From contig NZ_JAINWA010000001.1 of the NCBI RefSeq assembly GCF_021021555.1, forward strand, positions 620,001 through 684,000: a DNA stretch of 64,000 bases. Direction: 5' to 3'. Under the pieces are notes generated by a model. It was not told the DNA's origin. It worked only from the letters and a program-made list of their open reading frames with translations, and did no database searches. Both the position numbers and the translations under genes were made by a program. The DNA comes from Teretinema zuelzerae (GTDB taxonomy: Bacteria > Spirochaetota > Spirochaetia > Treponematales > Treponemataceae). Of the stretch, positions 1-8,800 are shown one piece after another. Positions within the stretch are counted from its first letter, which is position 1, and each line of letters starts with the position of its first letter.

Positions 1-1318
1 GCGCGGCCAGTTCCGAGCGGGGCACGCGGACCTGCTCCATGGAATCGCGGAAGCGGAGCGTCACCGTATTGTCTTCCTTGGAATCGTAGTCGACGGTTAC
101 GCAGAAGGGAGTTCCGATCTCGTCCTGGCGGCGGTAGCGCTTGCCGATGGCGCCGGCCTGGTCGTAATCGGTCATGAAGTCTTCCTTCAGCTCGTTCTGG
201 ATATCCTTCGCAAGTTCGGCCAGACCGTCCTTCTTCATCAGCGGAAGCACCGCCACCGTCACCGGCGCGATGAACGGATGGAAGCGGAGCACCGTTCTCC
301 AGTCGTCGTCGTTGCCCTTGTCCGCGACCTTTTCCTCTTCATAGGCGTCGCAGAGGAACATGAGCACGTTGCGGGTAAGGCCGGCGCTCGTCTCGATGAT
401 ATAGGGAATGTAGCGCTCGTTTCCGTTGTCCTGATCGATGTACTGAAGATCCTTTCCGGAGAACTTCGTGTGCTGGGTCAGGTCGAAATCGGTGCGGTTG
501 TGGATGCCTTCGAGCTCCTGGAATCCCATGGGGAACTCGAATTCGATGTCGTAGGCGTCCTTCGCGTAGTGGGCGAGCTTCTCATGGTGATGGAAGCGCA
601 GCTTCTCCGCGCGGATGCCGTACTTCGGGTAATAATTCATGCGCTCGGCGCGCCAGTACTCGAAGAATTTCTCGTCCTCGCCGGGCTTCACGAAGAACTG
701 CATCTCCATCTGCTCGAATTCGCAGGTGCGGAAGATAAAGTTCTTGGTCACGATCTCGTTGCGGAATGCCTTTCCCACCTGGGCGATTCCGAAGGGAATC
801 TTGAGGCGGTTCGACTGGGCGATGTTCTTGTAGTTGACGTAGATGCCCTGGGCTGTTTCGGGGCGGAGATAGATCACCGACGACGAGTCTTCCGCGGGGC
901 CGATGCTGGTCTTGAACATGAGATTGAACGAGCGGGGTTCGGTCAGGGGGCCGCCGCACTTCGGGCACTTGCGGGCTTCGACGTTTTCGCGGGAAATCTG
1001 CGTATCGTCGTCCGCGCGGAAACGGCTCTTGCAATCCTTGCAATCCACCAGCGGGTCGGAAAAGTTCGCCACGTGGCCCGACGCTTCCCACACACGCGGA
1101 TGCATCAAAATGGCCGCGTCGAGCCCCACGATGCTGTCGTGAAGCTGGGTCATCTCCTTCCACCAGGCTTTCTGAATATTATTCTTCAGCTCGATTCCCA
1201 GAGGACCGTAATCCCATGCGCCATTCTGCCCGCCGTAAATTTCGGAGGACTGAAACACAAAACCGCGCCTCTTGCAGAGGCTTACGATTTTTTCCATTGT
1301 TGTTGAGTGATCTTCCAT
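1..1318 (-). CDS. glyS: Glycyl-tRNA synthetase, single-chain type (3' part outside window)
   Basis: Class II aminoacyl-tRNA synthetase that charges tRNA-Gly in the cytoplasm. The reading frame starts at ATG 1318 ([20 protein letters not shown]) with AAAGGAG about ten bases upstream, and stays open to base 1, so about 439 residues are visible and the C-terminal anticodon-binding end is missing. Visible features of the alpha2 family are the N-terminal [14 protein letters not shown] segment, a zinc-ribbon-like insert with CKDC and KCPKCGGP, the motif 2 region [19 protein letters not shown], and [10 protein letters not shown] near the start of the anticodon-binding part. It is divergent from the small gene at 1629. 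The overlapping plus-strand frames are shadows. Identification is firm; only the 3' end is unknown. Confidence 0.97.
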   Translation of the reverse strand, partial: MEDHSTTMEKIVSLCKRRGFVFQSSEIYGGQNGAWDYGPLGIELKNNIQKAWWKEMTQLHDSIVGLDAAILMHPRVWEASGHVANFSDPLVDCKDCKSRFRADDDTQISRENVEARKCPKCGGPLTEPRSFNLMFKTSIGPAEDSSSVIYLRPETAQGIYVNYKNIAQSNRLKIPFGIAQVGKAFRNEIVTKNFIFRTCEFEQMEMQFFVKPGEDEKFFEYWRAERMNYYPKYGIRAEKLRFHHHEKLAHYAKDAYDIEFEFPMGFQELEGIHNRTDFDLTQHTKFSGKDLQYIDQDNGNERYIPYIIETSAGLTRNVLMFLCDAYEEEKVADKGNDDDWRTVLRFHPFIAPVTVAVLPLMKKDGLAELAKDIQNELKEDFMTDYDQAGAIGKRYRRQDEIGTPFCVTVDYDSKEDNTVTLRFRDSMEQVRVPRSELAA

Positions 1319-1628
1319 TGTAAGGATGCTCCTTTGCCCACGCTGGTTGCGAGGGACCGTGATTAGAAGTACAGGATACCATATTTGCGCGAAAAGTGTA
1401 CAGAAGAAACAATTTCAAGACTGAGGCAGGAAGCTCAAGGACGGGCGGAGCCTCACGGCGGGAGCCCCCGCAAGAAAGAGGCGCAAGGGGCGGAATATCC
1501 AATACTCCCGATTTCTCCAGTTTTCTGCGTTTGTGTAAATTTGTATCGATATCCGTTAGATAGTATTTGATTCGCCGGCCGTCCCGGTGTCATACTGGTT
1601 TCAAACATAAAACAAAAAGAGGTACCGC
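1319..1628. other. Divergent intergenic region
   Basis: About 310 bases between glyS (minus) and the 66-residue gene (plus). It holds the glyS ribosome-binding site next to 1318 and a plausible plus-strand promoter at 1567-1596. I see no RNA gene and no long inverted repeat. Short open frames here look random. Confidence 0.6.
1567..1596 (+). promoter_or_regulatory. Candidate sigma70-type promoter of the 66-residue gene
   Basis: TTGATT at 1567-1572 and CATACT at 1591-1596 are separated by 18 bases. The box ends 32 bases before the ATG at 1629. The -35 is good and the -10 moderate; this is pattern matching only. Confidence 0.45.
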
Positions 1629-1829
1629 ATGCTTAACGAAGAAGACATCGTCTTGTTGAATCTTATCAGGCAATCCATGCTTCCCGGACAGGACGGCATC
1701 AAAATGAGGGCTTTTCTCGCTTTCAACCGCGACCACCCGCTCGCAAAGGCGGAAGCCGTCGAGGCGCTCGCCGCAAAGGACGCCCTCGTCGTAAAAGACG
1801 ACACCCTCTATCCGGTGGAAAACATCTGA
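1629..1829 (+). CDS. Small protein of unknown function (66 aa)
   Basis: ATG 1629 follows AGAGGT with normal spacing, and a candidate promoter lies upstream, so the frame is probably translated. The protein is charged, soluble and helix-rich. It reads MLNEEDIVLLNLIRQSML, then a central helix KMRAFLAFNRDHPLAKAEAVEALAAK, and ends in VVKDDTLYPVENI, a short strand-turn-strand pattern. Helices followed by a small hairpin could be a mini winged-helix, but no diagnostic motif is present and I do not recognise a family. There is no signal peptide or membrane segment. Confidence 0.7.
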   Translation: MLNEEDIVLLNLIRQSMLPGQDGIKMRAFLAFNRDHPLAKAEAVEALAAKDALVVKDDTLYPVENI

Positions 1830-1856
1830 CAAAAATCTGCAACCTGAGTGTTACAT

Positions 1857-1882
1857 CTGTGTCTATTTAAAAAGAGACACAG
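1857..1882 (+). promoter_or_regulatory. Inverted repeat overlapping the leader of the 43-residue gene
   Basis: CTGTGTCT (1857-1864) and AGACACAG (1875-1882) form a perfect 8-bp stem with a 10-base A/T-rich loop. The right arm runs directly into the AGAGGTG ribosome-binding site of the small gene at 1894. It has no T-run, so it is not a standard terminator. It could be an operator or a translation-control hairpin. Confidence 0.5.
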
Positions 1883-1893
1883 AGGTGCACTGT

Positions 1894-2025
1894 ATGAAAC
1901 TAAAAAAGATAGCGCATGAAACATCAGCCGTATTCTCGATCTTCTTCTCATTCACCTGGCTTTTCTGGATGTTGCTCGGAGCCTGGGCAGGGTTACGTTC
2001 GCTATTCTGCGGAAGCGACTGCTGA
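1894..2025 (+). CDS. Very small predicted membrane protein (43 aa)
   Basis: ATG 1894 is preceded by AGAGGTG and the frame ends at TGA 2025. The protein has a basic start (MKLKKIAHETS), one strongly hydrophobic stretch (VFSIFFSFTWLFWMLLGAWAGL) and a short cysteine-bearing tail (RSLFCGSDC). That is the layout of a single-span small membrane protein. Support comes from the ribosome-binding site, the terminator at 2104-2131 just downstream and the leader hairpin. Function is unknown. Confidence 0.55.
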   Translation: MKLKKIAHETSAVFSIFFSFTWLFWMLLGAWAGLRSLFCGSDC

Positions 2026-2103
2026 GCCGGCAATAGCCCGCTCGAGCCTCTCGGGATGCTTCGCCGATTACCAATGAATACACAGATGTCATCAAGCTAA
2101 AAG

Positions 2104-2134
2104 AAAACCCCGCGTCGTATCGCGGGGTTTTCTT
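2104..2134. terminator. Bidirectional Rho-independent terminator
   Basis: AAAACCCCGCG (2104-2114) pairs perfectly with CGCGGGGTTTT (2121-2131) around a 6-base loop, with flanking A and T runs on the two strands. It sits between the small plus-strand gene and the end of gltX on the minus strand and can serve both. Confidence 0.85.
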
Positions 2135-2179
2135 ATTAAATCACTTTCCATTTTCTTCCATTAGGGAAGATGCACGTAT

Positions 2180-3724
2180 TTACCGGGGGAAGCGTTCAGA
2201 CAAAGTCCTGTCTATGCGCGCGAGCGAAACCTCTATCCCGAGAATCTGGATCGAACCGACGAGAGGCGGAGACACCCTGCTGCCGGTTACGGCCATGCGG
2301 ATGGGCATCATGAGGTCGCCGAGCTTCGCATCGAGCTTTTCGGCGGCGGCCTTGAACAGGAGATTCGCGTCCTCCTCGGTCATACCGCCGATTTTAGCAA
2401 TAACATCCTTCGCTTCTATCAGAATCTCTCTGGTTTTCGCGGCGTCCAGTTTTTTCGGAATGATCTCCTCCGCCGGAGGAACCGCAGGTTCCCCGAACAG
2501 GAATGATACCATCGCCGGCGCATCGGTAAGGAAGTGAAGGCGTTCCTTGATCAAGGGCATCACCTTCATAAGTTTTTCCTTCTGTTCGTCAGTCGGACGA
2601 AGCAGGGTTTGATCGGCGAACAGGAATCCCGCGGCCTTTCTGGCTTCCTCGCCGTTCGCTTCTCCCGCGCCGCATCCGCCGAAGAGGCCGGAATTCGCGA
2701 TGAATGGCCAGGTCAGATCGAACAGCTCCTCGTCGGTTTTCATCCGCATGTACTGGCCGTTGAACCATTCAAGCTTCTTGTAGTCGAAAACCGCCGGAGC
2801 CTTGTTGATATGCTCCATGCGGAATAGAGATCCCAGTTCTTCGAGGGTATACATGTCGCGGGCGTCTTCGTAGGAGCAGCCCAGCATAGCCACGTAATTG
2901 ATGAGAGCTTCTTTGAGGTACCCGTTGTTCCGGAACTCGTTGCAGCTGGTCGCGCCGTGACGTTTCGACAGCTTCTGGCCGTCCTGACCCATGACCATGG
3001 GCAGATGGCAGTAATCGGGATGCTCCCAACCGAAAGCCTTGTACATGACGACATGGAGCGGAGTCGAAGGAATCCATTCCTGCGCGCGCATGACGTGGGT
3101 AATCTTCATGAAGTGGTCGTCCACGATGTTCGCGAGGTGGTAGGTCGGGAACCCGTCGCTCTTGAGAAGAACAGGATCGGGGTTCACGTCTTCGTTCTTC
3201 CATTCGATGTCGCCCAGAAGCACGTCGTGGAATTTCGTCGAACCCTCCATGGGAACGGCGAGCCGGATGACGAAGGGCTTTCCCGCGTCGAGATTTGCCT
3301 TCACCTCGTCGGAAGAAAGGGATCGGCAGTGCCTGTCGTATCCGGGAGGCATCTTGTTCATCGTCTGGATTTTGCGAATGCGTTCCAGCCGCTCTTCGTC
3401 GCAGAAACAGTAATAGGCCTGTCCCTTTTCCACGAGCTCGAGGGCGTATTTCTTATACAAATCGAAGCGCTGGCTCTGAACGTAGGGGGCGTACTGTCCG
3501 CCGCGGGGACCGCCCTCGTCCCATTCAAGGCCGAGCCATGCGAGAGTGTCGTATAAATTCTGTTCATATTCCGCGCTGTATCTGGTTTGGTCGGTGTCTT
3601 CGATCCGAAGTATGAACTTTCCATTTTGGGATCGGGCGTAAAGATAATTAAAAAGAGCTGTTCTCACTCCGCCGATGTGCTGCATCCCGGTCGGGGACGG
3701 TGCATAACGAACACGTACTTCCAC
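2180..3724 (-). CDS. gltX: Glutamyl-tRNA synthetase
   Basis: Class I aminoacyl-tRNA synthetase that attaches glutamate to tRNA-Glu. It has 514 residues, the usual bacterial length. The N-terminal signature is PSPTGMQHIGG, where the usual HIGH reads HIGG, and the second class I signature is KLSKRHG. The start codon is GTG at 3724, with AAGGAGA nine bases upstream; no ATG near it fits the conserved EVRVRYAPSPTG start. The C-terminal part (MPIRMAVTGSRVSPPLVGSI) matches the anticodon-binding region. A clear promoter lies at 3791-3819. Some bacterial paralogues charge tRNA-Gln as well; the sequence alone does not decide this. Confidence 0.97.
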   Translation of the reverse strand: MEVRVRYAPSPTGMQHIGGVRTALFNYLYARSQNGKFILRIEDTDQTRYSAEYEQNLYDTLAWLGLEWDEGGPRGGQYAPYVQSQRFDLYKKYALELVEKGQAYYCFCDEERLERIRKIQTMNKMPPGYDRHCRSLSSDEVKANLDAGKPFVIRLAVPMEGSTKFHDVLLGDIEWKNEDVNPDPVLLKSDGFPTYHLANIVDDHFMKITHVMRAQEWIPSTPLHVVMYKAFGWEHPDYCHLPMVMGQDGQKLSKRHGATSCNEFRNNGYLKEALINYVAMLGCSYEDARDMYTLEELGSLFRMEHINKAPAVFDYKKLEWFNGQYMRMKTDEELFDLTWPFIANSGLFGGCGAGEANGEEARKAAGFLFADQTLLRPTDEQKEKLMKVMPLIKERLHFLTDAPAMVSFLFGEPAVPPAEEIIPKKLDAAKTREILIEAKDVIAKIGGMTEEDANLLFKAAAEKLDAKLGDLMMPIRMAVTGSRVSPPLVGSIQILGIEVSLARIDRTLSERFPR

Positions 3725-3790
3725 TGTAGGTCTCCTTAAAAAGGGGCGCAGAACCGTTTCATATTCCTCAGGATCTGCGCGCTTCCCGGC

Positions 3791-3819
3791 AGTATAGGAT
3801 TTTTCCTTTTCTTGGACAA
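3791..3819 (-). promoter_or_regulatory. Promoter of gltX
   Basis: On the minus strand, TTGTCC (3819-3814) is followed after 17 bases by TATACT (3796-3791). The expected start would give a leader of about 60 bases that ends in the AAGGAGA ribosome-binding site of gltX. Confidence 0.65.
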
Positions 3820-3850
3820 GCGGAGCCCCGATACGCCGGACTGCCGAAAG

Positions 3851-5548
3851 CTATTCAGGGAAAACGGATCGCGCAGAGCGGAAGCCGACCGTTCCGCTTT
3901 TTCCGCTGAATTTCAGCACAGAGCGGTTAGCGGCCGCGCAATCTACTATCGTACCGCTATAGCTTGATCCGCGGATAACCCTTTCAAGAGCAGGACTCGC
4001 GGCAGGGCCGCCTGAATCAAATTCCCCCGCATTCGAGTACCAGGCGGGGTCATGCCAATCCTGGCACCACTCCGCGACATTGCCCGCCATATCGTAAAAG
4101 CCCGCTCCTGTAGACTCAAGAGAGCCGACAGGCCAGGTAGACTCCCGTCCCGCCGCCTTGCAGCTCGCCGGATACCACGCAAAGCGGGGCAGTCCGGTTT
4201 TGTCGTCGGTTCCCGGATACTCGGTACGCTCATCTTCCATCCCCAAAGGGCCCATGCCGGCCGCGTATTCCCATTCGGCCTCGGTCGGAAGCCTCCACCC
4301 GTCGGCGCGGGGGGAAACGCATACAAGGCCGGAGGCTATCGGCTTGCGCAATGGTTCTGAAAGGGTTTCATCAGTGTAATAAACAGGGGTTACGCCTTCC
4401 CACTCGCTGCGCGCGTTGCACCATATAGCCGCGTCCTGCCAGGAGATGTAGGTAACAGGCTCCAGATAATCAGCTGTGCAGGGATCTCCGGCGGTTCCGT
4501 CGTTTCCTTCCCGGCCCTTGTTAGACCAGGTCCACTCATGCGGCGAGTATTCAGCCGCCCACTGGCGAACTGAGGTCCATAACTCATACGTGGTCTCATT
4601 CTCGGACAACTCAAAAGAACCGACGGATATCTGTTTTTCGGGATTATCGTCATACGCGTCGAAATCGTTTCCCCGAATAAAAACGCCGCCGTTCAATATA
4701 TGAACTTCCGCGGAATCAGTGATTAACAAGGGTATTTCGATAGAACCGTGATCCGTCTCAAGCCGCAAAAGCGATACGCCCGAGCTTGCGGTGTCGACGA
4801 AGGAATCAGTCTCTTGCATATCGACAGGAATCAGGGAGCCGTCGCTCATCCGCACGGCAAGCTCGCAACCGGTCAAATCGACTGATTCGCCTACCCGATA
4901 CTGGATGCGATCAGGAGGGGCAATCAATTCAAGACCAACAACGGTCGCGCTCTCAACAGGAGGTTGAGGTTCAACCGGGGTAACAGGCTCGGCGGGAGGC
5001 TCTGCTTGCGCGGACGAATCCGCCGGAATTTCAGGGCCGGCCGGAGTTTCGGGTTCCGCTGGAAGTTCATTTCCGCCGGAAGACTCCGGTTCGCTCCCGT
5101 CGGGCGCCGCAGGCTCGGAAGGAGGATCTGTTTGCGCGGACGAATCCGCCGGAATTTCAGGGCCGGCCGGAGTTTCAGGTTCCGCTGGAAGTTCATTTTC
5201 GCCGGAAGTCTCCGGGTCGCTCCCGTCGGGCGCCGCGGGATCGGCAGGAGGCTCTGTTTGCGCGGACGAATCCGCCGGAATTTCAGGGCCGGCCGGAGTT
5301 TCGGGTTCCGCTGGAAGTTCATTTCCGCCGGAAGACTCCGGTTCCTTCACTTCAGGCGCACCGGAGTCATCATCGGCTTCCCCGGGCCCGGTCCCCTCGT
5401 CCTGATCCGATTCCTGGCCGCTCGCGGTCCCCGCCGGATCGACCGAGCCGGGCGTCTCGAGTTCCCTACCCGTTTCTCCAAGCGGAGCGTCGCAGGAAAT
5501 CACGATAAACAATGCCAGCAAGGCGGAAAAAAACAAAAATCGATTCAT
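3851..5548 (-). CDS. Lipoprotein with 42-residue repeats, Ig-like and SUMF1 domains
   Basis: 565-residue exported lipoprotein. The start is ATG 5548, behind a strong GGAGGAAGG; a longer frame reaching 5590 lacks a good site. A short hydrophobic signal ends in the lipobox VISC (Cys19). It is followed by an acidic, Pro/Glu-rich linker with three copies of a 42-residue unit (NELPAEPETPAGPEIPADSS), then an Ig-like segment (LIAPPDRIQYRVGESVDLTG) and a C-terminal formylglycine-generating-enzyme/SUMF1-type domain (WRLPTEAEWEYAAG, YDMAGNVAEWCQDW, VIRGSSY). Spirochaetes use this domain on secreted proteins that are mostly not true sulfatase activators. The role is unknown; the linker probably spaces the domain from the membrane. 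Confidence 0.88.
   Translation of the reverse strand: MNRFLFFSALLALFIVISCDAPLGETGRELETPGSVDPAGTASGQESDQDEGTGPGEADDDSGAPEVKEPESSGGNELPAEPETPAGPEIPADSSAQTEPPADPAAPDGSDPETSGENELPAEPETPAGPEIPADSSAQTDPPSEPAAPDGSEPESSGGNELPAEPETPAGPEIPADSSAQAEPPAEPVTPVEPQPPVESATVVGLELIAPPDRIQYRVGESVDLTGCELAVRMSDGSLIPVDMQETDSFVDTASSGVSLLRLETDHGSIEIPLLITDSAEVHILNGGVFIRGNDFDAYDDNPEKQISVGSFELSENETTYELWTSVRQWAAEYSPHEWTWSNKGREGNDGTAGDPCTADYLEPVTYISWQDAAIWCNARSEWEGVTPVYYTDETLSEPLRKPIASGLVCVSPRADGWRLPTEAEWEYAAGMGPLGMEDERTEYPGTDDKTGLPRFAWYPASCKAAGRESTWPVGSLESTGAGFYDMAGNVAEWCQDWHDPAWYSNAGEFDSGGPAASPALERVIRGSSYSGTIVDCAAANRSVLKFSGKSGTVGFRSARSVFPE
4964..5341 (-). repeat. Three tandem in-frame 126-bp repeats
   Basis: Coding repeats of the SUMF1 lipoprotein. 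Each unit encodes 42 residues (P-E-S/T-S-G-x-N-E-L-P, then AEPETPAGPEIPADSSAQ). The copies differ at a few positions (ADP, SEP, AEP), so they have begun to diverge. Copy number could vary between strains. Confidence 0.9.
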
Positions 5549-5688
5549 ACCTTCCTCCGGTTTCAGACAATCGAGAGTCTTTTCATTCATTAATCGATGA
5601 AAAAACCCTGCGCCGATTACCTTGGAGGAAATTCGCTTTTTTGCCCGACTCTCGCGCGATTATCCGCGCTTTTTTTGCCCAGTATTTC

Positions 5689-5806
5689 TTAAGGGGACCT
5701 CTAAAAACTTCAGTTTTTAGAGGTCTACCTTAATGTATGTGTAAATCCTGTAAGGATTTACAAAGGCCCCGAGGAAAACTAACCGAGTTTTTCGAGGTGC
5801 CCTTAA
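5689..5806. repeat. Block of nested hairpins bounded by 13-bp inverted repeats
   Basis: TTAAGGGGACCTC (5689-5701) and GAGGTGCCCTTAA (5794-5806) are inverted repeats with one mismatch. Between and overlapping them are a perfect 13-bp hairpin (5696-5708 with 5713-5725), a perfect 9-bp hairpin (5741-5749 with 5753-5761) and an imperfect hairpin (about 5765-5800). The kinase stop codon at 5803-5805 lies inside the right arm. It may act as a terminator or intercistronic processing element, or be a small palindromic repeat element. Confidence 0.75.
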
Positions 5807-8800
5807 TTAAAAGCACTGTCGAGGAAGAACGAGCCCAGAGTACGTGACGGATTCTTTTTTGCCTCGTACGCGGCCTTCAGATACAACGCCGCGACCTTGT
5901 CGTCGGGATCAATCGCCGTGACAGTCGCGAAGGCGGCGGCGGCGTCTTCAATAGAGTCGGCGTAAAAGGACTGGACAGCCTGATTGAATAATTGCAGCGT
6001 TTCAGTCTTTCTCCGTTCGAATAAGAGCTCGGAAACCTCGAGGGGAGTTTTGCGGCCCTTCATCCTGATGCGCCCGACGAATCGAGACGGAACTCCCGTA
6101 AAGTCCCCGAGCGAGGCAGTGGAGACAAGAGCGCAAGTATGCAGCTGCCGGGTCAGAGATTCGAGGCGGATGGAGAGCGATACCGTCTCGGAGAACAAGC
6201 CCGCTTCCACATGGCTGCCCTCGCCGATCAACGCAAGCGTGACAAGTCCCCGGTGAATTCCCATCCCGAAATCGACAGGAGCATAAGCGCAGTTGGAGCG
6301 ATGGCCGTTATATACATCCAATTCAAGGCGCAGCGCCTCTGCGGCGCGAAGGGCGTCCGTCGCCGATCCGGGAAAGAGCGCGAGCAGGCCGTCGCCTACA
6401 TACCGGTCCACGAAACCGCCGTGATCTCGGATTATCGGAGCGAATCGCGACAGGTACGAATTAAAAAATTTCAAACCCTCCTCGGGCGAAAGGCCTTCGG
6501 TAAAGGAGGTGAAGGCGCGCAAATCCGAATACAGGACGGTCATTTCCTTTCTTGCCATCGAACCCACTTCCAAGTCCGAGCCGACCTCTTCCTTCACCAG
6601 CTTCAGGAAATCAGCCGGTACGAAACGCTGTTCGGAATCATAAATCCGTTTCAGGAGAAGATGGCTGCGAATGCGGGCCAATAATTCCTGGCGCGAGAAC
6701 GGTTTTGTGATGAAATCATTTGCGCCGAGGCTGAAACCCTGAAGAAGATCGTCGATCCGGTTTTTCGCCGTCAGCAACAATACAGGCAGTTCGGCGCTCG
6801 AGCAGGTTTTCCGTATCTCGACAAGCGCCTCGTATCCGTTCATGCCGGGCATCATAATATCAAGCAAAACCATGTCAGGGCAAACTCCCTGGTCAAGCAG
6901 CGAAAGAAGCTCGTTCCCGCCGGAAAGAGAAACACCCTTATAGCCCGATGAGGAGAGCGCATTCATCAGTATCTGCCTGTTCGTAGACTCGTCGTCAACG
7001 ACTAATACCAGGGGCATATCGGAAGGCTTTGCTACGCGAAGAGCGGAATGAGCGTCGTCCTCATCGGTGAAGCCTCCGGGAACGGAAAGCATCGAACGCG
7101 GAGGAACCCTGAAGAATGCGTTTTCCTCATCCTCGGTGCCGTCGGAGAGAGGCAGGGCGACGGTGAAAAGAGAACCCTTCCCGACTTCGGATTGAACCGT
7201 AATGCTTCCGTTCTGCAGCGCGGCCAGTTCGGCGGCTATGGTGAGCCCGAGCCCTGTTCCGCCGTATCGGCGGGAAAGCCCGCCGTCGGCCTGTTGAAAA
7301 GACTCGAATATCAACTCCTGTTTATCTGCCGGTATTCCGATTCCGGAATCAGCGATCTCTATGCAAAGAAGCCCCCCCGATTCGCGGGCGGAAAGAGAAA
7401 CCCAGCCTGATTCGGTGAACTTCAACGCGTTGCCGAGCAGATTATAGAGAATCTGCTCCAGACGGGCGGGATCAGCGTAGACGGGAGAAAGTCCGTCGAT
7501 CTTGTCCATCCGTAATTCAATACCCCGGGAAAGAGCGTTCACCGAGAAAAATTCGCACACCGGCTCTGCGACTGTCCAGAAATCGACTGATCTGGGGAAT
7601 ACCGCAAGTTTTCCGTTTCGCAACCGGGCATGGTCGAGAATATCGTTTACCAGGGAAAAAAGGCGCCTCCCGCTTGAAGAGACCAGATCGAGCTGATGCA
7701 GCTGTTCAGGGCTCAAAGGGCCCTTGTCCCCGGCGGCAAGGCTTTCGGTGATGCCGATGATCCCGTTCAAGGGCGTTTTCAGCTCATGGCTCGTATTCGC
7801 GAGAAATTCATCCTTCATGCGGTCCATTTCAAGAAGAGCTTCTGTTTTCTCGGCAAGAGTGCCGGAAAGAGTTTCGACTTCCGCGAAGGCCCGGGAAAAA
7901 CGTCTGGCCAAGATAAAAGACTGAAACAGGAAGCACATCCAGACAGCCGTTCCCAGGTAATACGTCGGTCCGGCGATCTGAAGCGAAACAAGGGCGTCGT
8001 GTATTCCGATAACCATGATGAACAGCATGGCTATGAACACCAGCCCGGCTTCGTTCTGTTTCTTGACAAGAGCGTACAAGGCCATCCAGAAAGAAAAGAT
8101 CAACCCGAAAATGATGAATATATCCCGCACGCCGCCGAGAACCGAAATGTACGGATCGAGAAAAGGAATATAGTACAAAAGGCCGAGCACAATAGACTGG
8201 AGAACGAACACGCGCAGAAACCATTTGAATTTCTCTTGGGGAAAGAGGCTGTAGATATAGAGAAGAAACAGCGGCAGCAACGGATAGATTCCGAAAGCCT
8301 GAAGCAAATCCCAGACATACACGGTCAGCGAAGGGAATAGCGTAAAAACGAGCTTCGACCCTCCGACCATGAGCTGTCGAAAGACCATGAAAAGGGCGAA
8401 CAAGCCGAGATACAAGGGAGTTTTATCCTTGGTACGGAATACAAACAGAACAAGAAGATAGAGGCCCATAAACCCGAGAGAACCTGCCAACAAGAGATCC
8501 CACATCCGTTCGACGAAAGAAATATGGCTTATCGTCTCCCAGGAGCCGATTACGGGCGGCCTTCCGAGCCCTCCGTGGGTTTTATATTCGTAATTCGTTA
8601 CCTGAACAATGATTTCGAGCGACTCTGCGCCCCGGGGAGCGAAATAAAACGAAGTGCGCGCGGCGTTTCCCCGTTCGTCGGATCGGGAAGTTCCAATGAC
8701 CCCGTGTTCATAGGCCAGTTCGCCGTTTATCCACACGCGATAGGCCGAATACACCGACATAAAACGGATGCCGAGGATTTCAGGAAAAGGAGTCTCGCTG

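Noticed and set aside
278-1306. Long plus-strand open frame over glyS
   Set aside because: It is antisense to a well-conserved synthetase, has no recognisable domain and reflects the GC-rich codon pattern of the true gene.
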